From positions 234,376,297 to 234,440,296 of the forward strand of contig OX336396.1 of assembly GCA_946902985.2 (NCBI GenBank): 64,000 bases of DNA. Reading direction: 5' to 3'. Under the pieces are notes generated by a model that worked only from the letters and a program-made list of their open reading frames with translations, was not told where the DNA came from and did no database searches. This document shows, one piece after another, positions 1 to 12,315 of this stretch (position 1 is the stretch's first letter; each line of letters begins with the position of its first letter). The stretch is from Meconema thalassinum. Lineage: Eukaryota; Arthropoda; Insecta; Orthoptera; Tettigoniidae. The translations under genes were made by a program, and so were the position numbers.

Positions 1-741
1 ACTGTTTGACTCACTCACTCACTCTTCAAACTCAGGGGGAAAAACTGCTTAAAAATAAGTAAATAAGTGTTCGACAGTTGTTTTTTCATAAATCAAATTT
101 AAGGGGTTCATGGGGAGGGGTGAAATTCTGAACAAAATAATTGAAAGAAAATGTCCTGACTCACTCACTCACTCACTCATCATCGCTCAGAATAAATATT
201 GAAGTTAGAAACATGACATTTGGGGATATGTTCATTGTATGTACAAAAAAAACGTACACTAAGGGAGGATTTTTGGATATTTAGGTTTTAAAGGGGTCTT
301 AAGGGGGTTAAACCTGATTTTCATTGAATAACAATATCTCAAGAGTGGTTTCATTTGTGGATGTGATACTCAGCTAATAAACTAATCATTAAAAATAAGC
401 AGACATGTGTCTAAGGGGTTTTCGATGTGGTGTATATTATAAGGTGAAAGGGGTCACAAGTGAGGGTTGAAGGATTCTTAACGGAGCGTGTATCTCTTAA
501 ACGACATAGGCGAGAAGTTTGAAATTCAGCTGGAAAAAAATCAACTTAAAAATAAGTAATTAGGCGTTCGACCGTTTTTTTTCTTTCATAAATCCAATTT
601 AAGGGGCCCATGGGGAGGGGTGAAATTCTGGGGGGAAAACAGGAAAGAAAGTGTCCTAAATGATTGACTCACTTACTCACTCATCAAATTCAGGGGGGAG
701 AAGAGCTTAAAAATAAGTAAATATGGGTTCGACCGGTTTTT
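1..741 (+). repeat. Tandem array of ~650-bp units, left fragment
   Basis: Contains the recurring blocks of the array seen in full at 2040-6175: runs of ACTC, a block reading AAGGGGCCCATGGGGAGGGG, and GTGGTGTATATTATAAGG near 428. No coding potential was seen. It is interrupted at 742 by a family-C Helentron-like element. It is probably the remains of another Helitron copy that runs off the window's left edge, so its outer limit is unknown. Confidence 0.75.
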
Positions 742-807
742 TAGCCTACTTTCGATTTTTGCAAAAAATGAAAGTAGACTTATGAAATCAACACAGGGCG
801 AAAAAAA

Positions 808-870
808 GTGTGTCTGTCTGTGTGTGTGTATGTGTGTGTGTGTGAGTCTGTGTGTGTGTGTGTGAGTGTG
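808..870. repeat. (TG)n microsatellite
   Basis: TG/TC-rich simple repeat inside the family-C element, at the same place (just after the 5' hairpin) as the microsatellites in every other Helentron-like copy here. Confidence 0.9.
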
Positions 871-1544
871 TGTACTCTGAATGTCTGTCCCCCCTATCAA
901 TTCGAACACGGTGAATGCGAATTGAACGAATTTTGGTACAAAGGTAGCACTAGCAAAGGACACCTCAGTGTCATGTTTTATATCGCCGCCATCTTTACTT
1001 AAACTGAATGGCGGCCACTCAAACGTTCAAAACGTAAAATCAAATAACGACTAACCAAATCATCCGATCTCTACCAAATTTGGTAACAACATACCTTCGT
1101 ATAGGATGCGTCTTGTGACCAAACTACAAGGTCGTCCGCCGTACCATTTCAGGATGGCGGCCGTGCGAATTATGCAAACTTTATAATCCATATCATGGGA
1201 CCCACCAGTTCCGATTATCGAGCCGAGAATCGTTTTAACTGTTCTAAAGGAAGAGGCACGTTCGAAATTAAAAGTTTATTTTGTAATACTATAGTGCAGA
1301 CGTGATTTTAAAAAGCTGAGCTGATTTAGTAATAAGACAAGATGGCAGCGGATATCTTGTGCCTGACTTATATTTCACTCATTTGAGTATTGCATGCAAT
1401 ATAGCGTACTGATATAAAGTAAATAAACTTTGTATGAAATGCTTTATATATAAATAATATACTCCAGTGATGAAATCGTTTAGTATAAATCACTATTTGC
1501 TAACAAGTTCTATGTAAGTCATTTTATATAGAACGATAATCGTT

Positions 1545-1613
1545 GACACAATTAGCTCAGTGGTAGGGCGTTAGCCTATCGCTCAAATGCCTATGGTTCA
1601 AACCCGATCAGAG
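1545..1613 (+). other. tRNA-like module (pol III A and B boxes)
   Basis: TAGCTCAGTGG matches a pol III A box and GGTTCAAACCC (1595-1605) matches a B box, spaced as in a tRNA. The T-arm does not pair properly and no clean cloverleaf forms, so this is a tRNA-derived sequence rather than a tRNA gene. The same module is at 47257-47325 inside the full-length family-C element, so it belongs to that family and is not an independent insertion here. Confidence 0.6.
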
Positions 1614-1617
1614 CTAG

Positions 1618-4600
1618 TCTAATATATAAAAGTGAAAGTCTGTATGTATGTATGTATGTATGTATGTGGGTTGGTTCCGTATACAAATCTACACCGTTCC
1701 ACCAATCTCAACCATATTTTGCATACACATAGTTTAGGACCCAGAAGGAACCGCTGGCTACATGAATTTCCGATAGTCTTTCTCATTCTTCGGATTTCGG
1801 CCATTTTGTACTCAATCACAGGCTAATCAAATCATAAAATATACTCATGAAGGAATGGCAAGGCAGATAGTTTCCATGGCAACATAGCTCAAGTCGAGAC
1901 ACGGCCGACTAGATGCCAATTGCGCTCTGCACTACCGGTATAGAAAATGAGGATATTTACTTGAAATCCCGTTAGTTACTCAAGTGCTCACACAGCACTG
2001 TCAACCGAGTTTAGCATAACAAAGACTTGACACTATCTTCTTTCTACTATATATTTGTCAAATACCACTCACTCACTCATTCATTTATTCATCACGAAAT
2101 CTCAGAAACCACCGAACGGATTGGAATGAAATCTGGTATGCAGCTTCCTCAAGGGCCGCAAATGCCCACTAAGAGAGGATTTTTGGATATTCAGGTTCTA
2201 AACGGGTGTTAAGGGGGTAGACCTGCATTTCATTGAATAACCATATCTCCCGATTTGTTTCATTGGGGGATGTGATACTCGGCATATAAACTCATCATTA
2301 AAAATAAGAAGACACGTGTCTGAGGGTTTTTCGATGTGGTGTATATTATGAGGTGAAAGGGGTGAAAAGTGGGGATTGAAAGATTCCTAACGGAGCGTGT
2401 ATCTCTTAAAGGACATAGGTAAGGCGTTTGAAACTCAGCGAAAAAAAAATCAACATAAAAAAGAAGTAAATATGTGTTGACCGTTTTTTCATAAATCCAA
2501 TTTAAGGGGCCCATGGGGAGAAATAAACTTCTGGGGGGGGGGAGAGCAAAGAAAGTGTCCTAACTGATTGACTGACTGACTCACTCATCAAACTCAGGGG
2601 GGAAAACTGCTTTAAAGTAAGTAAATAGCTGTTCGACAGTTTTTTTTTTTTCATAAATCAAATTTAAGGGGTTTATGGGGAGGGGTGAAATTCTGAAAAA
2701 AGAAAATTGAAAGAAAATGTCCTGACTCTCTCACTCACTCATCATCGCCCAGCCAAAATTATTGAAGTTAGAAACATGACAGTTTGGGGATATGTTCATC
2801 GTATGTCAAAACCGTCTACCAAGGGAGGATTTTCGGATATTCATGTTCTAAATGTGTCTTAAGGGGGTTAAACCTGCATTTAATTTAATAACAATATCTC
2901 CCGATTGGTTTCATTGGAGGATGTGATACACGGCATATAAACTCATCATTAAAAAGTAAGAAGACACGTTTCTGAGGGTTTTTCGATGTGGTGTATATTA
3001 TGAGGTGAAAGGGGTGAAAAGTAGGGATTGAAAGATTCCTAACAGAGCGGGTATCTCTTAAACGACATAGGCAAGGAGTTTGAAACTCAGCGGGAAAAAA
3101 TCAGCGTAAAAAATAAGTAAATATGTGTTTGACCGTTTTTTCTAAAATCCAATTTAAGGGGCCCATGGGGAGGGGTGAAATTCGGGGGGGGGGGGGAGGA
3201 ACAGGAAAGGAAGTGTCCTAACAGATTGACTGACTGACTCACTCATCAAACTCAGGGGGGGGGGGGAAACTGCTTTAAAGTAAGTAAATGGTTTTCCGAC
3301 AGGTTTTTTTTTCAATCAAATTGAAGGGGTTCATCGGGGGGGGGGGGGCGGGGTGAAATTCTGAAGAAGAAAAATTGAAAGAAAATGTCCTGACTCATTC
3401 ACTCACTCATCATCGCCCAGCCAAAAATATTGAAGTTGGAAACATGACATTTCGGGGATATGTTCGTTGTCTGTCAAAACCGTACACTAAGGGAGGTTTT
3501 TTGGATATTCAGGTTCTAAAGAGGTCTTAAGGGGTTTAAACCTGCATTTCATTGAATAACAATATCTCACGAGTGCTTTCATTCGTGGATGTGATACTCG
3601 GCATAAAAACTAATCATTAAAAATAAGCAGACATGTGTCTAAGGGTTTTTCGATGTGGTGTATTATTATGAGGTGAAAGGGGTGAAAAGTGGGGGTTGAA
3701 GGATTCCTAACGGAGCGTGTAGGCCTATCTTTTAAACGACATAGGCAAGAAATTTGAAACTCAGCGAAAAAAAAATCAGCTTAAAAGTAAGTAAATCGGT
3801 ATTGGACTGTTTTTTCATAAATTAATTTAAGGGGCCAATGGGGTGGGGTGAAATTCTGGGGGAAAAAAGGAGAGAAAGTGACCTAACTGATTGACTAACT
3901 CACTCACTCATCAAACTCAGGGGAAAAAGACAGCTTAAAAATAAGTTAATAGGTGTTCAAGCGTTTTTTCATCAATCCAATTTAAGGGGCCCATGGGGAG
4001 GGGTGAAATTATGGGGGTGGGGGGGTGGAGGAACAGGAAAGAAAGTGTCCTAACTGATTGATTGACTGACTCACCCATCAAACTCAGGGGGGGGGGAAAC
4101 TGCTTTAACGTAAGTATATAGCTTTCCGACAGTTTGTTTTTTCAATCAAATTGAAGGGGTTCATCGGGAGGGGTGAAATTCTGAAGAAAAAAAATTGAAA
4201 GAAAATGTCCTGACTCATTCACTCACTCATCATCGCCCAGCCAAAAATATTGAAGTTGGAAACATGACATTTCGGGAATATGTTCGTTTGCTGTCAAAAC
4301 CGTACACTAAGGGAGGTTTTTTGGATATTCAGGTTCTAAAGGGGTCTTAAGGGGATTAAACCTGCATTTCATTGAATAACAATATCTCACGAGTGCTTTC
4401 ATTTGTGATACTCGGCATAAAAACTAATCATTAAAAATAAGCAGACATGTGTCTAAGGGTTTTTCGATGTGGTGTATTATTATGAGGTTAAAGGGGTGAA
4501 AAGTGGGGGTTGAAGGATTCCTAACGGAGCGTGTAGGCCTATCTTTTAAACGACATAGGCGAGAAATTTGAAACTCAGCGAAAAAAAAATCAGCTTATAA

Positions 4601-6204
4601 GTAAGTAAATCGGTATTCGACTGTTTTTTCATAAATTAATTTAAGGGGCCAATGGGGTGGGGTGAAATTCTTGGGGAAAAAAGAGAGAAAGTGTCCTAAC
4701 TGACTAACTCACTCACTCATCAAACTCAGGGGAAAAAGACAGCTTAAAAATAAGTTAATAGGTGTTCAAGCGTTTTTTCATGAATCCAATTTAAGGGGCC
4801 CATGGAGAGCGTTGAAATTCTGGTAAAAATAATTGAAAGAAAATGTCCTGTCTGACTCACTCACTCATCACGCCCAGCGAAGACTATTAAAGTTGGAAAC
4901 TAGAAATTTTGGGAATATGTTCGCTGTATGTCGAAAACGTCAACTAAGGAATTGCTTTTCTTTATTCGGGTTTTAAAGAGGTGTTAAGGGGGTAAACGTG
5001 CATTTCATTGAATAACGATATGTCATGTGTTGTTTCTTTGGGGATGTGATATTCGGTATATAAACTAATCATTAAAAATAATCAGGCATACGTCTAAGGG
5101 TTTATCGATGTGGTGTATATTATGAGGTGAAAGGGGTGACAATTTGGGGTTGAGGGATTATTAACGGAGCGTGTATCACTGAAATGACATAGGCGAGAAG
5201 TTTGAAATTCGGCGGGAAAAAACAGCTAAAAATATAAGTAAATAGGTGTTCGATCGTTTTTTCATAAATCCAATTTTCAGGGGCCCTTGGAGAGGGGTGA
5301 CATTCTGTGGGAAAGAAAAAAAAACAGGAAAGAAAGTGTCCTAACTAATTGACTCACTTACTCACTCATCAAACTCAGGGGGAAAACAGCTTTAAATAAG
5401 TTAATAGGTGTTTGACCGTTTGTTTCATAAATCCAATTTAAGCGGTTCATGGGGAGGGGTGAAATTATCAAAAATAAATGAAATAAAATGTCCTGACTGA
5501 CTCACTCAGTCATCAACGCCGAGCCAAAATTATTGAAGTTAGAAACATGAAATTTTGGGGATATGTTCGTTGTATGTCGAAAACGTCCACTAAGGAAAGA
5601 GTTTTGGATATTCAGGTTCTAAAGAGGTGTTAAGGGGGTAAACGTGCATTTCATTGAATAACAATATCTCACGAGTGGTTTCATTTGGGGATGTGATACT
5701 TGGCACATATACTAATCATTAAAAATAAGCTGACATGTGTCTAATGGTTTTTCGATGTAGTGCATATTATGAGGTGAAAGGGATGAAAAGTGGGGGTTGA
5801 AAGATTCCTAACGGAGCGTGTATCTCTTAAACGACATAGGCGAGGAGTTTGAAACTCGGAGGAAATCAATCAGCTTAAAAATAAATAAATAAATAAAATA
5901 AATAGGTGTTCGACCGTTTTTTCATAAATACAATGTAAGGGGCCTATGGGGAGGGGTGAAATTCTGGAAGAAAAACGTCCACTAAGGAAGGATTTTTGGA
6001 TGTTCACTCTCATCGACCAACCAAAACTATTAAAGTTAGAATAATTATATTTTGGGGATATGTTAGTTGTGTGGCGAAAACGTCTACTAGGAAGGGATTT
6101 TTGGGTATTCAGGTTCTAAAGAGGTGTTACGGGGTTAAACATGCATTTCATTGAATAACAATATGACACGATTATGACGCGAGCGAAGCGAGACTAATAA
6201 CTAG
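1618..6204 (+). mobile_element. Helitron 1 (non-autonomous, carries tandem array)
   Basis: The 5' tip TCTAATATATAAAAG is a typical Helitron start (TC plus an A/T-rich leader), followed by a TATG repeat. The same tip lies on the minus strand at 58521, preceded there by A as expected for A^T insertion. The 3' tip at 6204 is a GC-rich hairpin region (GCGAGCGAAGCGAG) ending CTAG. Inside are a ~420-bp unique leader and then about six ~650-bp tandem units. No Rep/helicase coding sequence is present, so it depends on an autonomous helper. The assignment is from termini only. Confidence 0.65.
2040..6175 (+). repeat. ~650-bp tandem array inside Helitron 1
   Basis: The marker block GTGGTGTAT.ATTATGAGG recurs near 2337, 2989, 3655, 4470, 5112 and 5757, giving steps of 652, 666, 815, 642 and 645 bp. 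Each unit holds a CACTCACTC run, a G-run preceded by CTCAGG, and AAGGGGCCCATGGGGAGGGG. Units differ by many substitutions and small indels, so the array is old. Poly-G tracts are frequent. No ORF is conserved between units. Confidence 0.85.
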
Positions 6205-6682
6205 ATGGTGTGTGTCTGTGTATTACTCAATCACGCAAGTACCACTGGTCCGATTTACATGAATTTTACATGGAAGTAGCTGATTTACCTGGTTAACATA
6301 TAGGTTACTTTTGATTTCAATACTTTGCACTATTTAAAGATGGCGACCATTTTAGTGACGTCACTACACCCTTTGATTTCAAACTTTCATATTTCCATTT
6401 CAAAAAAAAAAAAAAAAAGAGAACGCTAAGAAATAGCAAACTTTTGATGGCATATACGAGGTTTAAAATTACATTTTCTATCCGAAAGGTATCTCCAACG
6501 GTTAGCGAGTAGAACCTAAATTTGTGCTATAAAACACGGGCAACGCCGAGTGGTGTAGTTGGACAAAATGTTCCATCCTTAATCTCCCTCTGCGCAGCAC
6601 CTCGCCTATCCCCTGTTTTAACTGTCACCTTCACATTTTAATTTATTTATGACGCGTAGCGAAGCACGGGTACTTCAGCTAG
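6205..6682 (+). mobile_element. Helitron 2, short, abutting Helitron 1
   Basis: Begins directly after the CTAG of Helitron 1 with a leader containing ACTCAATCACGCAAGTACCA, a sequence type found just inside Helitron 5' ends; the extreme TC...AAAA tip appears lost. It ends with GCGAAGCACGGGTACTTC then CTAG at 6679-6682 followed by T, a classic Helitron 3' end. The same Helitron 1 / Helitron 2 junction is present in inverted orientation at about 45285, so the pair moved or was duplicated as a unit. The sequence across 6283 is the intact target for the hAT insertion found at 43109-45190. Confidence 0.6.
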
Positions 6683-6772
6683 TCATATCTAAAACTAAAA
6701 CTCAATAAGTTCCTGATTAATTTTCAGGTCGAGTTATTAATTTATCTTACTTAAAACAGGAGATATGATTTT

Positions 6773-7371
6773 CTGCCTATTTTCATTTTATGAAAAAAAT
6801 AGGCTCATGTGATCACCTTTTGTCCGTGTGTGTGAGTGTACGTATGTGCGTCTGTGTGTGTCCCCCTAATAACTTCTAAACGGCTAGAGCGATTTCAATG
6901 AAACTCGGTAAGGTCATAGCACCATTTCAGTCGACCACGACCGTGCCCTTCATATTTTTTAATGTGTCACCAATCCAACATGGCGGCTGTGTGAAATATT
7001 TCACCAGCATTCAACATTTTCGAAACTATTACCGACATCACCCTGACATTTTATAACCTGATAAAGGGAACCATTAGAAGTTCACCTGTGTGACTTTCGA
7101 AAATTAGTTAACTACAAAACCAAAATGGCGGCCAAGCGAAGTTGCGACTTTAAAATAGACATTTCTCGCGATTAAAACAACCAACCGCATTGAAACTTGG
7201 TACAGTATATGTTTATACACATTGTAATACACCGACATCTTACTTCGTTCAATTGTTTACATAACCTCAAGATGGCGGCAGTGCAAAATATTTCACTGGC
7301 ATTCTATATCTCCGAAACTATTACTGATATCGCCCTGAAATTTTGTATGGAAATAAAGGGCACTACTAGAC
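6773..7371 (+). mobile_element. Helentron-like element, family A, 5' part
   Basis: Begins with GCCTATTTTCA and its hairpin partner (AAAAAATAGGCT), then CACCTTTTGTCCGTGTG, the family-A 5' signature. Two ~290-bp internal repeats follow with AACATGGCGGC/AAGATGGCGGC motifs. It is interrupted at 7372-7375 (GTAC) by the giant-LTR retroelement and resumes at 19020. It is the oldest layer of this nest. Confidence 0.75.
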
Positions 7372-7375
7372 GTAC
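7372..7375. other. Target-site duplication GTAC (left)
   Basis: GTAC precedes TGTGCCC of the left LTR and recurs at 19020-19023 after the right LTR. Joining the flanks rebuilds family-A sequence (compare GTTCATCTATGAG at 39539-39551), confirming a 4-bp duplication. Confidence 0.85.
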
Positions 7376-10300
7376 TGTGCCCATTTAGCAAGAAATATGC
7401 CAATCACAGTATACCAGCGTAGCTCAATTCGGGATTTCGGGGCAGCGGTAAGTTCCCCCACTCTGTGACTCACATATTTGGATTAATTAGAGGATACACT
7501 TGCAAAAATAACAACAAAATCAACTCCTATTTAAACATATTTAATTAATAAAATTAATGGCGCTACAAACATTTTTAACAAATTAATTACTGACCCAAGT
7601 ATCAACTGCTTGTTCCAAATGAACAAGGGATCACAAAAAATAAAATAAACAAATATTGAATTCAAAACCTGTGGTTTCCACATAAACCAACAATTCTTAC
7701 TTAGTCTCACTTCCATAAAGCACTAACATTAAGTTTACATAACTCCGAGCTCTTTGGCTCCATGCATTTACACTATTATGGTGTCATACTTGTACACCTC
7801 AAACACTAGCTTTTATACTATCTTATTTCTCAAAAACAAATATATAATTATATTTAAAATCTATGTTAATTATCTAATTCAATGTTTTTGGGCATGTCCA
7901 CACATTCAGTTGTTATCATCTCTCTTTATTTCACAAACATATTAAGGTAATCAGAAAATCAATTGTGTACTCCAGAGCGTGAAGGTACTTGACACAGTCA
8001 AAAACTATAGTTACTCCCGAACTCAGTTGCCTTCAATCAACTCGTGGAATCCCACGTCATACATTATTACAATAGGGATTGTTATTTATCTCTTATGTCT
8101 TAATAGACCATTATCATATAAGAAACTACGATCTGAACCGGCGAACGAAATATCCATCTTTAAGGACCTCGGTTCAATGCCCGGGTCGTTAACAACTTTA
8201 AACACTCCTGGTGTATTCATTTCTCTTTACAACAGCTTACGAGACGGTCTCTGTTCCTTCTCGCATTAAGAAAGCTAGACTCTACTCCTTGGGGTGCGAT
8301 TTATGACATGTTAGGGTGGAGGAGACATCCCGTCCGACCCAACATTTAGTAGCTTATTTTCAAGGCTTTCAAAACAAACCTTTCCATTCTATCCAGCTCT
8401 GGGGAGACCGGGCTTTATTGTACCGTAACATTCAAACAACTATTCTTTGGTTCACAGACCATTTTCATATCCTTGGCATTTATTAATTATGAGGGGGTCC
8501 TCATTGATTGGGAAGATTAAATACACATACGACGACGGAGAATTACAGGGGCTTTTATCATAAGAAGATCCTGCATTCGAATCTCTTCAGGTGCCTCGGG
8601 AACTAATCCCGTACAGAGGGCTTATACAAAATGCGATTTAGAGTCGGCCGTGGCCCAATGACATACGCTCAATAATACCATATATTAGCTCCCTTTTTAA
8701 ATACATACACAATGCCTCGTGATACCAATGTCACAAATAGAGGACTTACACAATTATCAATTCACTGCAATCAGCTACCCTCCATAAGTAATGTACCAAG
8801 TATTTCACCACTACGCGTTCCTAGCGTGACACTTTAATATTATATTTGCGCTCATTATGCGCTATGCATTATTTTAAGCCGAAAATGTCTTCCCAAGAAC
8901 TGATAAAATCTCTTTAGTAACAATTCATATTATTTTAATTCACATATTAATCTTTCCATGGTCGATAAATCGCTCCCTGTTTTAAGATATTCCATTGAAC
9001 CTCATCTTTTACACATACGTTAAGGCTTAACGTTCTTATGTTCATATCAATTTATTTGATTTTTTATTTAACATTTCCATATTTAATTATTATTATTATT
9101 ATCTTTATTCTTTATACAAGCTCAAAAGCTATTTCTTTCATATCTCAACTTTACTTTATTTCAATGTCTTTCATGATAATTAAATGATATTTCGCTTGCT
9201 CTTATGACATTTGTTAAATACTTTAACCCTTTATTCACCTATTTCCTCTACGGGAATTATTCTTTACATAATTATTCATAATTTCTCTATTTATTTATTA
9301 TTGTTCAGACCGTATTCTTGATTATTCAGCATTTATTTATTAAAACACATCCCTTTCACTCCAAAACTCCGGTGGATCTGTACACAATCAATTTCTGACA
9401 CCAAAATAAAAATGAATTTTGTACTCACATATTTTCCAGATCATCCCATGAACTTAAATCTGGTGTGGTGTTTCATTTTTGGGCCCACTTCGAACTTTTT
9501 ACACCATATTGAAGGTATTCATCTTACGTAAAAACACTTTTTGACCTATATCTAGAACACTTAATATTGACGACATTTTTATATACTGGTGTGTCCCTTT
9601 TGAACACATAATAACACTAAAAATATTATCTAACACACAATCTTGATTATTTTACACTTCACAATTACTCGATCACTAGGCCGTACTTCTGAGCCTATCA
9701 CACGTGATCTTCTTAAATTCCCGTTTCCAAGAGTGAAATTTATCCGATGTCGGCTTCCTATTCTGAAGAATGCGAAAGTCCCGAAACATCTACTGTTCCC
9801 TGGAGTTCAATTCTGCTATTCCTATCCTGGATAACTGGCTATTTATCTAGCTTGAACGGCTTCTCTGTAGATCTGTCTATTGATCCTAACGAGAGTCTAT
9901 ATGGATCGAGGTCTCCTCTAAGACCTATAGATTTAGTTTCTAGCAGCTAGCACTTCTCGATTCTAGTACTATTAGAATTGTTCGCCTGCTTTCTGGAGCT
10001 AATGTTTATAGTCTCCTATCGTCTTTATTTGAACTGTTTTAACACTCCTACGTTCGAACCTTATTCTGTTCTTCCCTTTTAGGTTGCTTCAATTTAAATA
10101 ACAGTTTATCTGTCTGGTACGATACTTCCGTACGTTATGATCTGTTCGTTCGTACATTTAACGACCTATCGCCTTTAAGTCCGACGTTCGCAGCCTGCTC
10201 TGACTATATCTTGCGAATTTTCACTTTAACTTGTATACAGTCGGGCCTAAATCCTATAATTAGGATTTTCCTAATATTTCACAACGGCGATACTTTAAAT

Positions 10301-11603
10301 TTTCGTCTTGACTGCTCCTTATGGAGGCAAGCAAGTCGTTACTACTGTGACGCCTGTGGCTATTGGATCTTACTTCGGCGGTGTAAAACAGCGTTTCTCC
10401 CCTCAAGGAGTACTGGTAGCTGTTATCGATGTAACGCAGAGTTACGTCCCCTCACGGACTGTCGGAATGATTACTTCTACGTCGTGGAGCAGCACTTCCC
10501 CTCACGGAATGCTCGTAGGACTGCATGCGATGTGACACAGTGACGTGCCCTCTGGCTGTCTGAATACTGCATTCGGTGCTTATACTTGTTGCGCAGTATG
10601 ACCTCCCCTGAGGTTCATACGTTTGAAGACTTTGATGCAGCACCTCCGGTCACGGAGTGCTCGTTGTAACTGCATGTGCGGTGCGACACAGTGACGTGCC
10701 CTCAGGCTGTCTGAATACTGCATTCGGTGCTTATACTTGTTGCGCAGTATGACCTCCCCTGAGGTTCATACGTTTGAAGACTTTGATGCAGCACCTCCGG
10801 TCACGGAGTGCTCGTTGTAACTGCCCTCGATGCGATGTGACACAGCGTTACGCCCCTTCACGGGCTCTCAGAATAACTGCATGATTGGCTTGGAAACGCC
10901 CGAAGCTTTATACTGTTTTACTACAAAAAAATAAGACTCAAGCCTTTTCTGTGGTCAACTTCTAAAATAATGGTGCCACAAATATAAAAATTATACCTTC
11001 CGAAAGCTCGTCTTCTCAATGTCACATGATCTTATTGCACCTAAGAATCGATCGTGCAATTCGGAGATATTAATTAATTTCTCGTCCTCAATTGTGTGGG
11101 TGTTGCATTCTTTTTGCTCTCTCCCCTCCACAGAGGCTTAGGTAATTCCCCTGTGACGTAGTCTTACGTCGGCAGTTTATTTCTGCACAATTATTACATG
11201 GTTTCTCTATACTGAAAAATCTCTCATTCCAAATGATTCACTGTACTGTGCTTGTTTACTCATTATTATGCTCGTAAACGTGTTAATTTTAATTATTCCT
11301 CTTATGGCGCGTATGCGACGTTGTCAATTTCCAGCCACGTCAGCTTGAATTCCGATTCAGGCTTCTCTTTCTATCACGGTGGAAAATTCCACTCAGTTAT
11401 TAATACTCGTGACCGGCCCTCTCTGAAATGTTGAGTGGGGTGATCTCATCTAAGGAGCATCTGTCCCTAGTCGCTTGCACAATGTTAAGCTATATTCCTG
11501 GCTTAAAATCTCTCTCCGTTCCTTTAAGAAACTATACGTTTCTTTCATTTCTTCCTTAAGGACATGGATTCGACCGTCATGGACCCTATGGCCCATGGGT
11601 TCA
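7376..11603 (-). repeat. 3' LTR (4,228 bp)
   Basis: On the minus strand it runs from TGAACCC (11603) to GGGCACA (7376). It holds no convincing ORF; the short frames near 7531, 7979, 9643 and 10211 recur in the partner LTR only because the two repeats are near identical. It contains a 151-bp tandem duplication at 10535-10836. Differences from the other LTR cluster near 7770-7810 (about six changes in 40 bp); the rest are single scattered substitutions. Confidence 0.85.
10535..10836. repeat. 151-bp tandem duplication in LTR
   Basis: The block starting ACACAGTGACGTGCCCTC and ending near CTCGTTGTAACTGC occurs twice at a 151-bp step with very few differences. Shorter decayed relatives (CCCCTCACGG plus TGCTCG-type blocks) lie just upstream at 10400-10530. 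The same pair is in the other LTR. Confidence 0.85.
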
Positions 11604-11617
11604 TCTCTCCCCTCCTT
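11604..11617 (-). promoter_or_regulatory. Polypurine tract next to 3' LTR
   Basis: On the minus strand the bases immediately before the LTR start TGAACCC read AAGGAGGGGAGAGA. A purine run at this exact place is the normal plus-strand priming site of LTR retroelements and fixes the coding direction as minus. The plus-strand reading has no purine run before its downstream LTR. Confidence 0.75.
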
Positions 11618-12315
11618 AGGTAAATAAATTTTCGAAAATTTTGAGGAAATTTATTTCAATTTAATTTGTATTACTCTATCCGTCGAATCCATCATAACGT
11701 CATCCGCATTTACTGTTATTTTATTTTTTTAAGGTTCCTTCCACTAATTGTGTAGGTTGGGTGTGCTCAATCTTTACCCTTTTTTTTTCTCCTTTATTAC
11801 ATTAAAATTTTCCTTTTCAATAAAATCAATTACTTCTTTAAAGTTCCTCTCCTTTCTGGTCTGTGTTTCGGTTGGGTCTCCAAGAGTTCCCATTCATTCA
11901 TTTATTCCCTAGTGGTCGACTCCACTCAGGCCATAAATCTCTTGTCACGTTCAGTGTTTACAACTCTCTACCCTCGTCTGGCGCATGCTTCTCCAAACTC
12001 GAGTCAACAGTTGGTTTCCTTTCTTCTTTTCTCAGGTCAGACTACAAATTGGTCTGTTCTTTATTCATTATATTTCTTCAACTTAAATGACTTTATGTTA
12101 ATTATCTTGCGGGTGCAATTAGCTTTACCCGTAATTTACTTCATTACAGTTATCAGACTTCAAGTCTGTTACACTTCAATTAAAATTTTTAAGAGCTCAG
12201 TCTGACTTCACCTGACTCTTTCTGGTTCTCTTCCCTATTCCTCATCTCTCTTTGAGATGGTATTTCAGCAAATATTATACTTATTTCTCGTATTCTTTGA
12301 TGGTTGCAGATATCT
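11618..12315 (-). other. 3' untranslated part of retroelement interior
   Basis: About 700 bp between the ORF stop and the polypurine tract. The minus strand has frequent stops in all frames and no recognisable pol fragment. Plus-strand frames at 11863 and 11912 are short and unsupported. Confidence 0.6.

Larger units (their letters stand above)
742..1617 (+). mobile_element. Helentron-like element, family C (3' truncated)
   Basis: Starts TAGCCTACTTTCG after a T run in the array. The first ~40 bases fold into a hairpin because the reverse complement (GAAAGTAGACT) follows at about 770. A TGTG-rich microsatellite lies at 808-870, then non-coding sequence with ATGGCGGCC motifs. It is nearly collinear with the complete copy at 46409-48439 up to a tRNA-like module (1545-1613), where the match stops and a Helitron 5' end begins. 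The 3' half is not found on the other side of that Helitron. The short ORFs across the TG repeat are not genes. Confidence 0.7.

Noticed and set aside
1545..1613. Functional tRNA gene
   Set aside because: A and B boxes are present, but the T-arm and anticodon arm do not pair and the copy at 47257 is diverged in the middle.
2040..6175. CRISPR-like array
   Set aside because: Repeat units are ~650 bp, diverged along their whole length and without unique spacers; the setting is eukaryotic.
8000..11434. Genes in the LTR (frames at 7979, 9643, 9747, 10211, 11252)
   Set aside because: They recur in both LTRs only because the LTRs are near identical; short, no motif, and antisense to the element's coding direction.
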